Source: an uncultured Rhodospirillaceae bacterium
GTDB taxonomy: Bacteria > Pseudomonadota > Alphaproteobacteria > Rhodospirillales > Casp-alpha2
Direction of reading: 5' to 3'
Length of the DNA stretch: 13,040 bases
NCBI GenBank assembly: GCA_913048145.1
Contig: CAJWVP010000040.1
Span: 1-13,040, forward strand
Shown: in pieces, positions 1 through 6,937 of the stretch
How the letters are laid out: every line of letters begins with the position of its first letter
Numbering within the stretch: position 1 is the stretch's first letter
The notes under the pieces: model-generated
Databases searched by the model: none
Seen by the model: the letters and a program-made list of their open reading frames with translations, nothing else
What the model was told of the DNA's origin: nothing
Program-made: the position numbers and the translations under genes

Positions 1-673
1 TGGCTTGGCCGTTGATCATACAGTCGGTCTCCGGCGTGAGTGGCGTGTGAATGCTGACCACATCCGCCTCGCGCAGCAGATCTTCCAACGTATCGCGGCG
101 TTCAAAGCCCACCGACTGGTCCTTGCCATCCTGCACATAAGGGTCATAGAAAATCACATTCATGCCCAGCGCCTTGGCGCGTAGACCTGCGGCCGTACCG
201 ATCCTCCCGCAGCCGACGACCCCAAACGTAGTACCGCGCACCCGGCGCATTTGTGGAATGTTGATCGTTTCCCAATTCCCGACTGGATCTGCAACGATAT
301 TGTTATGGACCTGCACGATGCCGCGCGTCAGGCTCAACATCAGGCCAATGGCGTGGTCGGCCACATCGGTGGTGCCGTAGTCGGGTACATTGCACGCGGG
401 AATGCCGCGCTTCCCAGCTTCCTCGATATCCAAGGCGTCAAAACCGACCCCCATGCGCAGGATCATCTTCACGTTCTTGGCCCGATCCAGCATCTCCTTG
501 TCACAGCGTAGCCGGCCCCAGACCATCAGGGCGTCAGCCGATTTCCAAACCTCATCGGAAATATCCGCCTGGGTTGGAGCCTGGAACGGTTTGATAATGG
601 CGCGGTCGCCGAAAACGGCCTGTTCAATTTCCGCGGCACCTGCGTAGCGGGCGTCGGGCATGACGACGATCAT
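1..673 (-). CDS. D-2-hydroxyacid dehydrogenase, CtBP-like subfamily (C-terminus outside window)
   Basis: This is the first 224 codons of an NAD(P)-dependent D-isomer-specific 2-hydroxyacid dehydrogenase; the 3' end lies beyond base 1. The N-terminal substrate-side domain carries ILRMGVGFDALDIEEAG (about residues 71-87) and GIPACNVPDYGTTDVADHAI (about 90-109), which resembles the CtBP branch of the family. The Rossmann motif GCGRIG lies at about residues 154-159, followed by an acidic residue near the end of the next strand (FYDPY). The segment HTPLTPETDCMIN near the window edge is also typical. The catalytic Arg, Glu and His lie in the missing part, so activity cannot be judged. The ATG at 671-673 was chosen because a strong Shine-Dalgarno stands 9 nt upstream; an in-frame ATG four codons later (659-661) is less well placed. 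It diverges from the amidotransferase pseudogene. The substrate cannot be read from the sequence. The family call is firm; the subfamily is an inference. Confidence 0.9.
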   Translation of the reverse strand, partial: MIVVMPDARYAGAAEIEQAVFGDRAIIKPFQAPTQADISDEVWKSADALMVWGRLRCDKEMLDRAKNVKMILRMGVGFDALDIEEAGKRGIPACNVPDYGTTDVADHAIGLMLSLTRGIVQVHNNIVADPVGNWETINIPQMRRVRGTTFGVVGCGRIGTAAGLRAKALGMNVIFYDPYVQDGKDQSVGFERRDTLEDLLREADVVSIHTPLTPETDCMINGQA

Positions 674-798
674 TGGCAATGTCCCTCCGTTTAATGAGCG
701 CCAGAGCATCCGGCAAAAGCCACTCGGGATCAAGGGGCGCGGGGCCAAAATGGTTTTATCGGCCGCGAACCAAGCGACGTCGATCGAGAAAAATATGT
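674..798. other. Divergent intergenic region between the dehydrogenase and the amidotransferase pseudogene
   Basis: About 125 nt between the two divergent starts. Apart from the dehydrogenase ribosome binding site I see no convincing promoter pair, operator or hairpin. The short open frames crossing it have no recognisable protein character. Confidence 0.4.
683..688 (-). promoter_or_regulatory. Ribosome binding site of the dehydrogenase gene
   Basis: On the minus strand this reads GGAGGG, 9 nt before the ATG at 671-673. It is nearly a perfect anti-16S match and it decides the start codon. Confidence 0.75.
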
Positions 799-1366
799 AT
801 GTCCCGATGGCCCGCCTGCGCGAGACCGCCTGTCTACGTTGACTAATTGATTCTGACGCCGCAGCAACTCCTGATCACACAGAGCCACGATGCGCATAAG
901 TGCGTCACGTTGATGAACACCAACGGTTTTGGTGTCTGCTGGCTCGGCGACGAGGGCGAACCCGAATTCTAACACGACATCATACCCAACCGGAACGACG
1001 ACAACCTAAAAAGCCTGGCGGCCAATATCCGCGTACCGCTTGTTCTTTGGACACGTGCGGACATCGACGGGTATGTCAGTGAGCAATATGAAACGGCATC
1101 TTTCACCCGCAGAAAAGATATTCATGCACAACGGAGTGATCGGCGAATTTGAACGGAGTTAGAGCAATCTGACGCTCGCGGTCGACCCTGATCTTTTCGT
1201 CTATCTCAAGGGATCAACCGACTCGGAAGCCATCTTCTTCCTGCTTCTGACCCACAGCCTGAAGGCGGACCCATAGAGCACCTCCGCATGGAGAATTCAC
1301 CTCATCCTCAATGAAATGGACGCGGCGGGCATCAGCCAAGCTCCGTTCACCACGGTTCTTAGCGCC
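799..1366 (+). pseudogene. Decayed class II glutamine amidotransferase (YafJ/EgtC-like), inactivated
   Basis: No open frame covers this stretch, but the translation aligns by eye with class II (N-terminal nucleophile) glutamine amidotransferases. Frame 1 from the ATG at 799 gives MSRW..., PPVYVD, LILTPQQLLITQSHDAHK, MNTNGFGVCWLGDEGEPEF and NDDNLKSLAANIRVPLVL. After a one-base shift at about 1047-1051, frame 2 gives HVRTSTG, IFMHNGVIGEFERS, LTLAVDPDLFVYLKGSTDSE, AIFFLLLTHSLKADP and MDAAGI. In-frame stops are TAA 844, TAA 970, TAG 1160 and TAG 1274. The family's catalytic Cys after the start Met is Ser here (TCC for TGC). The usual NADGFG motif reads NTNGFG, and the NCHPF segment is degraded. 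About 189 codons remain of a family of roughly 255-280 residues, so the C-terminus is missing; recognisable sequence ends where the transporter gene begins. These proteins hydrolyse glutamine or related amides; this copy cannot make a working enzyme. Confidence 0.85.
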
Positions 1367-2281
1367 TCAGGTTGAGGGTTTGCCCTTTTCCGACATGGCA
1401 ATACCTCCCAAAACCAAGATCATGGCCAGACCGTGGTACAGTTCGAACGGTTCGCTCAAAACCACCACCGCTAGGATCGCCGCGAACACAGGCACCAGAT
1501 TGACGAAGACCCCCGCCCGGCCAGGCCCGATGATGCCGACACCCAACATGAAGAACACCTGCGCCAGGAAAGACGGGAACAGCGCCACTAGCACGATCAC
1601 ACCCCAGCCGAAAGCCGTAGGCCATTGAAACTCATCCAGCACAATCTCCGTGACCACCAGTGGCACGGAGGTGATGAGGGCGACGATCGCCATCAACCCG
1701 AACAGTCCAAGCGGCGACACTGCCGGCCGGTTACGCAGCACCACCGTATATCCCGCATAGAACAAACAGGCCACGAACATAAGGGCATCCCCAGGGTTGA
1801 TGGCGAAGGCGACGAATTGACCCAAATCACCTCGGATGGCCACAACCACCACCCCCGCCATGGTGATCAGAACGCCAACGATCTGCAGCCATGTCACCGG
1901 CGTGCGATACAGAAAGAATGCGCCGGCCATGACGATGCCGGGAATGGCGCCCTGCAGGATGCCAATATTGATAGCCGTGGTATGATGGGCTGCTATGTAG
2001 AACAGGCCATTGAATGCGGTAAAGCCGAATATGGCTGAACCGATCACCCAGCCCATCCGCGACTTCAGCACCGGCCAGTCCCGCTTAAGGTGATCGCGGG
2101 TGAACACCAGAACCAAAATCACGACCAACAGCCACCGAAACACCACGACCGCCATGGGCGACGCTTCCCCCACCGCCAGCCGGCCAAAAATCGCATTCGC
2201 CCCCCAGCACATGGCCGTGGTCGCCAAGAACAGATAGGCTCGCCCGGCCGAAGCTGGCGGCAGCGTTGCGGGCGTTGACAT
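1367..2281 (-). CDS. EamA/DMT-family membrane transporter
   Basis: Encodes a 304-residue, strongly hydrophobic protein of the drug/metabolite transporter superfamily, likely an inner-membrane exporter of small metabolites. It has the usual two EamA repeats of about five membrane segments each. The first repeat begins with YLFLATTAMCWGANAIFGRL (about residues 15-34), the common WG-N motif of this family. The second begins around NPGDALMFVACLFYAGYTVV. It ends with the typical loop LSEPFELYHGLAMILVLGGI before a short cytosolic tail. Length fits the family (about 290-310). I chose the ATG at 2279-2281 over a TTG at 2336-2338: the longer form would add 19 unconserved residues, although the ribosome binding site before the ATG (GGAAG or AGAAAG type) is weak. 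It lies tail-to-tail with the amidotransferase pseudogene and has no partner gene in the window, so the substrate cannot be inferred. Confidence 0.9.
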   Translation of the reverse strand: MSTPATLPPASAGRAYLFLATTAMCWGANAIFGRLAVGEASPMAVVVFRWLLVVILVLVFTRDHLKRDWPVLKSRMGWVIGSAIFGFTAFNGLFYIAAHHTTAINIGILQGAIPGIVMAGAFFLYRTPVTWLQIVGVLITMAGVVVVAIRGDLGQFVAFAINPGDALMFVACLFYAGYTVVLRNRPAVSPLGLFGLMAIVALITSVPLVVTEIVLDEFQWPTAFGWGVIVLVALFPSFLAQVFFMLGVGIIGPGRAGVFVNLVPVFAAILAVVVLSEPFELYHGLAMILVLGGIAMSEKGKPST

Positions 2282-2551
2282 GGGTTTGGGGCTTTCTTCC
2301 AAAGTTCTAAAGAATATACTCGGAGCAGATGGCCCCAAAACTCAAGTCAAATTGGTCGAAGACTAGAGAGTTGTGTCGTGTCCGACCGACAGGTCATCTT
2401 CATCTAGAGCTGACCGCCAAATTTTGTGGCAACATCCGTAGGGCTTATTTGACCCTCGATCAAACGACTAAGCTTTTGTCAATTGAGCCCGAGTACCATC
2501 ATAGGGCTCTGCCAGTGGCACGAAGAGTGCCCGGGCTGACAGGACGGGGTC
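2282..2551. other. Non-coding or decayed stretch upstream of the transporter
   Basis: No convincing gene in either direction. It probably holds the transporter promoter on the minus strand, but no well-spaced -35/-10 pair stands out. The plus strand may contain further remains of the VOC-like pseudogene downstream, too eroded to align by eye. A small perfect inverted repeat (GGCAC, 5-nt loop, GTGCC) lies at about 2516-2530; it lacks a T-run and I do not call it a terminator. Confidence 0.35.
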
Positions 2552-2734
2552 GAAAAAGGCTATGTAGACAGCTAGAACCGGCGCCTTCTCGACCACGGTG
2601 TGGCCCTCGACAAAAAACCTACGGAAAACCCTGACTGCAATATCTATCTTTGTTTTCTCCGCGACCCGGACGCCTATCAGATCGACATCCAGCAACTGAG
2701 GGGTCAAAGCTGGCCAAAAGGTCGGCTGAAATAG
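2552..2734 (+). pseudogene. Remnant of a VOC/glyoxalase-like gene (C-terminal end)
   Basis: Frame 2 of the plus strand reads EKGYVDS, a TAG stop (2573-2575), then LLDHGVALDKKPTENPDC, NIYLCFLRDPDAYQIDIQQL and RGQSWPKGRLK, ending at TAG 2732-2734. The string FLRDPDAYQIDIQQ closely resembles the last strand of vicinal-oxygen-chelate proteins (usually DPDGYxIEL), whose terminal acidic residue is a metal ligand; here that site is Asp. A second in-frame stop (TGA 2537-2539) and no alignable N-terminal half upstream suggest a pseudogene. The original family length is about 120-150 residues; roughly 50-60 remain. The assignment rests on motif resemblance alone. An intact minus-strand frame (2468-2803) crosses the same region but shows no family features, so I treat it as a shadow. 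Confidence 0.5.
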
Positions 2735-2801
2735 ATTTCCCTTAGACCATTTTACCGCCTTTCCCTTGCCCACTGGGAGCCCAGACGGGTACATTCCGCC
2801 C

Positions 2802-5408
2802 ATGTCCTTTCAAGACATTCAGACACGCGTCCGGGCTATGGCGGAAGACCTATTGCAAGGCACAGACCCCTTTTTGGCGGCATCCATCGCCGCCACCGTA
2901 GCTGCGATGCTTTTTCTCTTGCTCTACGTGGGCCAGAGCCGCCGCGCGAACCACTTAGAAATGGAAACGCGTCGCCTGACCGCCGTGGCAACACGGGCTC
3001 GGGAGATCCTAGCGACCACGCCAGACGGCCTGTTTCTGTGGGATCACATTCTCGGCGGCATCACCTGTTCGCGCCGCTTGGCCGTGCTGCTGGGCCTGGA
3101 GAGCGGCATCCACGCCCGCTACGACGATATCCGGGCCTGCTTCAATGGCGAATCCCTGAAGACCCTGGAACGCAGCATTTCTTCGCTACGCGGCAACGGC
3201 ACGCCCTTCGGCATCCTGCTAATTTATGGCCAGCGAACCCTGGAGGCCGTCGGTGCGCGCGCCGAGACGGAGGCCGGCGAACCGGTGGCCGATATCGTCT
3301 GGGTCCGCGACGTCACCGACATCGCCACTGGCGCCCACAACATCGACGCAGTCCAACCGCCGCAACTGGAACCCGCCAATTCCTCGGGCCTGGATGATAG
3401 ACATCTATCGGCTCTGCTGGACGCCATGCCCATACCCATTTGGCTGCGTGATTCTTCGCTACGCATTGCCTTTATCAACCGCGCCGCAGAAGACGTGGCC
3501 GACCCCGACCCGCGCTTGGCGGAGACCGCGCGGTCACGGGGCGAGGGCTATACGGAACGGCGGCTTCTGGATGTTGGCGGCGTCGCCCAGTTGTTGGACG
3601 TGACGGAAATCTCCCTTGGCGCCTCGGGCGAAGCGCTCGCCAACGGCGAAAAACCGGGCGGCTCCATCGGTTTCGCCATCGACCGGTCCGAGCGGGAAGA
3701 AGCGGAAGCGGACCTAAAGCACCAGACCCTGGCCCGTGACGCGGTTCTGCAGACGCTGGGCAACGCCATTGTCATCTTCGATGCAGACCGGCGACTCGAC
3801 TTCGCCAACAACGCATATGCCAATCTGTTCGGCATCGACAGCGGCTGGCTAACTGACAAACCCGTATTTGGCGACATCCTGGACCGCCAACGAGAGGCCC
3901 GCACCTTGCCAGAAGTGGCAGATTTCCATGCCTTCAAGGCGGAGCTAGGTGCGCACTTCGGCAACCTCAAGGAACCACTCAGCGAGCTCATGCACCTCCC
4001 CGACGGCCGCACGCTCCGACAGACCATCGCACCGCACGCGGACGGCGGCCTGGTCTTCGCCTTCGATGACGTTTCCCAGCAGTTGGGCCTGGAACGGTCC
4101 ATGAAGGAAGCCGGCGCCGTGCAGCGCGAGACCCTGGACAATCTGAACGAAGGTGTGGCCGTGTTTGGCTCTGATGGCCGGTTGAAGTTGTTCAACCCGG
4201 TCTACGCCCGCTTGTGGGAATTGGACCCGGGCCTGCTAGGCGAGGATCCGCATGTTTCCCAGGTCATCGACCGGACCCGCACCTTGCACAACCCGCCCGA
4301 CGACGAGGAAACTTGGACGGATGAGACCTGGCGTCAGCATCGCGATTTGCTGACCGCGCAGATATTGTCGCGGACCGCCACTTCGGGACAGATGCGGCTC
4401 ACCAACGGCACTGTGGTCGACCACGCCAATGTCCCTTTGCCGGACGGCGCCATACTGCTGTCCTATCTGGACGTCACCGACAGCGCACGGGTCGAGGCCG
4501 CGCTCCGCGAACGAGCCGAGGCATTCCAGGAAGCAAACCGGCTTAAGACGGAGTTCATCGCTAATGTTTCCTATGAAGTCCGCACCCCCTTAAACACAGT
4601 AATCGGCTTCGCCGACATGCTGTCTCAGAACCTTTTCGGCGCGCTCAATGCCCGCCAGTCCGAGTACGCGAAAGGCATCCTTAACACTTCGAAGAGCCTG
4701 GTCTCGATCCTCGGGGACATTCTTGATCTGGCGTCCATCGAGGCCAACCGGATGGAACTGGACAAGGATACCTTCGACACCCATGCATTCCTGGTATCCA
4801 GTCTGAACCTCGTGCAGGAGAGCGCTCGGCGGAAGAACCAGCGCTTGGATTTCGACTGCCCACCAGATATCGGTTGGATGATTGGCGACGAAAAACGGCT
4901 GAAGCAGGTCCTGTTCAATCTCCTTAGTAACGCCGTCACCTTCACTCCACCACAAGGTGAAATCCGATTGAAGGCGCGCCGTCGCGACGCCGAGATGGAA
5001 ATCTCCGTGCGCGATTCTGGCATTGGCATACCGGTCGACGGCCGAGAGCGCTTGTTTCGACCGTTTGAGCAAGGCGACGGTCAGCCCGTCGGTGACGGCC
5101 ATGACGCGGGAACCTCGGGCACAGGGCTGGGCCTTTCCATTGCACGCAACTTCATCGATTTGCACGGCGGCACCTTGGACCTCCGGTCCCAGCCGGGCCG
5201 CGGCACTACGGTGACGTGTCACCTTCCTACCGGTAACGTTGGCGGATCAAGTGCGACACTGGCTCAGCCAGGATTACGAATCGAGCCAAAACCCAAGCCC
5301 AAGCCAAATTTAGAACCAACCCCCAACGCGCAGACAGCGGCAGAGAAAAAACAAATTGATGTCCAGGTTCTTCTGGGCGATGACGATGACGAAGGGTTGT
5401 TGGATTGA
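2802..5408 (+). CDS. divL: DivL-like multi-PAS histidine kinase homologue with Tyr in place of the phosphoacceptor His
   Basis: 868 residues. One membrane segment (about 24-43, LAASIAATVAAMLFLLLYVG) follows a short N-terminus. Four PAS-like modules follow, at about 55-175, 200-300, 310-425 and 443-560. The HisKA dimerisation domain (about 580-650) has the H-box FIANVSYEVRTPLN, in which the normally phosphorylated His is Tyr591. The HATPase domain looks intact: N-box NLLSNA (about 706), DSGIGIP (738), GTGLGLSIA (773). A Lys/Pro-rich tail (EPKPKPKPNLEPTPN) and an acidic end follow. Caulobacter DivL, which modulates the CckA cell-cycle pathway rather than acting as an ordinary kinase, has the same His-to-Tyr change. 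The tsaE neighbourhood, as I recall it, also fits DivL. The symbol is therefore an inference from motif plus context. The ATG at 2802 gives a sensible N-terminus, but its ribosome binding site is poor; a TTG at 2766 is possible. Confidence 0.8.
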   Translation: MSFQDIQTRVRAMAEDLLQGTDPFLAASIAATVAAMLFLLLYVGQSRRANHLEMETRRLTAVATRAREILATTPDGLFLWDHILGGITCSRRLAVLLGLESGIHARYDDIRACFNGESLKTLERSISSLRGNGTPFGILLIYGQRTLEAVGARAETEAGEPVADIVWVRDVTDIATGAHNIDAVQPPQLEPANSSGLDDRHLSALLDAMPIPIWLRDSSLRIAFINRAAEDVADPDPRLAETARSRGEGYTERRLLDVGGVAQLLDVTEISLGASGEALANGEKPGGSIGFAIDRSEREEAEADLKHQTLARDAVLQTLGNAIVIFDADRRLDFANNAYANLFGIDSGWLTDKPVFGDILDRQREARTLPEVADFHAFKAELGAHFGNLKEPLSELMHLPDGRTLRQTIAPHADGGLVFAFDDVSQQLGLERSMKEAGAVQRETLDNLNEGVAVFGSDGRLKLFNPVYARLWELDPGLLGEDPHVSQVIDRTRTLHNPPDDEETWTDETWRQHRDLLTAQILSRTATSGQMRLTNGTVVDHANVPLPDGAILLSYLDVTDSARVEAALRERAEAFQEANRLKTEFIANVSYEVRTPLNTVIGFADMLSQNLFGALNARQSEYAKGILNTSKSLVSILGDILDLASIEANRMELDKDTFDTHAFLVSSLNLVQESARRKNQRLDFDCPPDIGWMIGDEKRLKQVLFNLLSNAVTFTPPQGEIRLKARRRDAEMEISVRDSGIGIPVDGRERLFRPFEQGDGQPVGDGHDAGTSGTGLGLSIARNFIDLHGGTLDLRSQPGRGTTVTCHLPTGNVGGSSATLAQPGLRIEPKPKPKPNLEPTPNAQTAAEKKQIDVQVLLGDDDDEGLLD

Positions 5409-5419
5409 TACCGCTCAGC

Positions 5420-5423
5420 GGAG
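5420..5423 (+). promoter_or_regulatory. Ribosome binding site of tsaE
   Basis: GGAG, 7 nt before the GTG at 5431. It supports the GTG start over ATGs inside the end of the kinase gene. Confidence 0.65.
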
Positions 5424-5430
5424 CCGCCCG

Positions 5431-5925
5431 GTGATTGACGCTGACAACAGTTTGAACTTGGCATTGGTTGACGAAGCCGCGACTGAGGCGCTAGCCGTCC
5501 GCCTGTCCAGAGCTGTCGGTCCGGGCGACGTTATCGCCCTGTTCGGCGATCTGGGCATGGGAAAATCAGTGTTCGCTCGGGGGTTTATCCGCGCCTATGC
5601 GAGTATTGATGAAGACATTCCCAGTCCCACCTTCACGCTTGTGCAGGTCTACGCGGCCGATGCGGCCCCCGTGTTCCATTTCGATCTTTACCGCTTGACG
5701 GCACCCGAAGAGGTCCTCGAACTGGGTATCGAAGAGGCCTTTGCGGAGGGTATTTCCCTAATTGAATGGCCAGACCGCCTGGGCGCTTGGATGCCGGCAA
5801 ACCGGCTGGAAATCCACTTGGCGGCTGGTGGCCGAGAGTCCGCTCGCAAGGCCCGCCTGATCGGCTATGGGTATTGGCAGGCGCGGTTAATCGACGGGAT
5901 CGGTGACGGAGCCATGCATGTCTGA
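5431..5925 (+). CDS. tsaE: tRNA threonylcarbamoyladenosine biosynthesis ATPase TsaE
   Basis: 164 residues, the usual size. TsaE is the cytosolic P-loop ATPase that works with TsaD and TsaB to make t6A at position 37 of ANN-decoding tRNAs. The Walker A motif is GDLGMGKS (residues 39-46, Lys45). Family signatures follow: IPSPTFTLVQVY, FHFDLYRL and the acidic EEAFAEGISLIEWPDRLGAWMP block. The GTG at 5431 has a good ribosome binding site and lies 22 nt after the kinase stop. In-frame ATGs at 5356, 5359 and 5389 would overlap the kinase gene and add residues not typical of TsaE. The gene end overlaps the start of the next gene by 8 nt, which suggests translational coupling. Identification is firm; the exact start is likely but not proven. 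Confidence 0.95.
   Translation: MIDADNSLNLALVDEAATEALAVRLSRAVGPGDVIALFGDLGMGKSVFARGFIRAYASIDEDIPSPTFTLVQVYAADAAPVFHFDLYRLTAPEEVLELGIEEAFAEGISLIEWPDRLGAWMPANRLEIHLAAGGRESARKARLIGYGYWQARLIDGIGDGAMHV
5908..5911 (+). promoter_or_regulatory. Ribosome binding site of amgK inside tsaE
   Basis: GGAG within the last codons of tsaE, 6 nt before the ATG at 5918. It favours this start over the GTG at 5903. Confidence 0.65.
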
Positions 5926-6937
5926 TCGCGACGATCTAATCAACGCGTTTCTAGAGGCCAATGGATGGGGTCCGAGGGCCCGCCGTCCGTTGGCCAACGA
6001 TGCGTCCTTTCGCCGATATGAACGGTTGCGTGAGGGAACGCGGACGGCGGTTCTCATGGACGCGCCGCCACCCCAGAAAGATATCGAGTCCTTCGTATCC
6101 ATGGCTCGACACCTGGCTGCTCTTGGCTATTCGGCTCCCCACATAACAGCCGAAGATCTGAAACACGGATTGCTGATACTCGAAGACCTAGGCGATCAAA
6201 CCTACACACGCGTCCTCTCTGAGACGCCAGAGCGCGAAGCTGACATGTACGCTATGGCGGTCGATCTATTGATCGACTTGCATCGACGACCGGCAGCCGA
6301 GAGCCTGCCGCCGGGCCTTGCACTCTATGACCTGGAATTGCTGAACCAGGAGGCCCTACTGCTTCCCGACTGGTTTATGCCGGCAATTACGGGCGCGCCA
6401 ACACCGGCGCCGGTCCGCGCCAGTTACCTGGCCGCCTGGCGCGACAGCCTGACGCAGGCGGCCCGCCACCCGCCGACCCTTGTGCTGCGCGATTTTCATG
6501 TCGACAACCTCATGTGGCTTGCCGACCGCAACGGAACCCGGGCCTGCGGCCTGCTCGACTTCCAGGACGCGGTTGCCGGACCGGCCGCCTATGATCTCAT
6601 GTCGCTCCTTGAGGATGCGCGACGCGACATCGCACCCGATCTTATCGCGAACATGATAGGGCGCTACTTAGCGGCCTTCCCCAATCTCAACCGAGACGCT
6701 TTCCGGACAGTCTTCGCCATTCTAGCGGCGCAACGGCACGCCAAGGTGATCGGTATCTTCACGCGGCTCTGCGTGCGGGATGCAAAATCTGCCTACCTAT
6801 TGCATATTCCCCGGGTCTGGAGATTGCTGGACGCGAGCCTGAAACACCCAGCCCTTGATGCCGTTGCCGCCTGGTTCGCCGAACACGTGCCACCAAACCT
6901 CAGGATCACGCCACCGAACCCGACGAGACAGCCATGA
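5918..6937 (+). CDS. amgK: Aminoglycoside-phosphotransferase-fold sugar kinase, AmgK type
   Basis: 339 residues of the APH/choline-kinase fold. AmgK phosphorylates the anomeric position of N-acetylmuramic acid (and GlcNAc), giving MurNAc-1-phosphate, in the cell-wall recycling route that bypasses de novo UDP-MurNAc synthesis. The N-terminal DASFRRYERL segment is characteristic. The catalytic loop reads VLRDFHVDNLMW: Asp192 and Asn197 fit the HxDxxxxN pattern, but the leading His is Leu. The metal-binding loop is GLLDFQDAVAGPAAYDLMSL (Asp214). Many Rhizobiales and Rhodospirillales homologues, as I recall them, share the Leu, so it may be a clade feature. The start overlaps tsaE by 8 nt, and the stop overlaps the next gene in an ATGA junction. 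The adjacent MurU-type gene, whose enzyme would use this product, strongly supports the AmgK role. Kinase family certain; substrate inferred from context. Confidence 0.85.
   Translation: MSDRDDLINAFLEANGWGPRARRPLANDASFRRYERLREGTRTAVLMDAPPPQKDIESFVSMARHLAALGYSAPHITAEDLKHGLLILEDLGDQTYTRVLSETPEREADMYAMAVDLLIDLHRRPAAESLPPGLALYDLELLNQEALLLPDWFMPAITGAPTPAPVRASYLAAWRDSLTQAARHPPTLVLRDFHVDNLMWLADRNGTRACGLLDFQDAVAGPAAYDLMSLLEDARRDIAPDLIANMIGRYLAAFPNLNRDAFRTVFAILAAQRHAKVIGIFTRLCVRDAKSAYLLHIPRVWRLLDASLKHPALDAVAAWFAEHVPPNLRITPPNPTRQP

Noticed and set aside
660..842. Plus-strand open frame of 60 codons running into the amidotransferase pseudogene
   Set aside because: It overlaps the dehydrogenase start and ribosome binding site and uses a different frame from the amidotransferase motifs.
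1625..2038. Plus-strand open frame opposite the EamA transporter
   Set aside because: His/Gln/Asp-rich product typical of the complement of membrane-protein codons; the minus-strand transporter is clear.
2282..2338. TTG-started N-terminal extension of the transporter
   Set aside because: The 19 added residues are not hydrophobic or family-like, and an ATG at 2281 gives the standard length.
2514..2532. Small hairpin as a transcription terminator
   Set aside because: Only five paired bases with a five-base loop and no following T-run on either strand.
2468..2803. Minus-strand open frame of 111 codons across the gap before the kinase gene
   Set aside because: No recognisable domain, no good ribosome binding site, and it lies opposite a plus-strand frame with clear VOC-like motifs. 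Most likely a shadow of the decayed gene.
3548..4195. Long minus-strand open frame (215 codons) inside the kinase gene
   Set aside because: Composition is Ser/Arg-rich without motifs, as expected for the antisense frame of a GC-rich gene; the plus-strand PAS coding is convincing.
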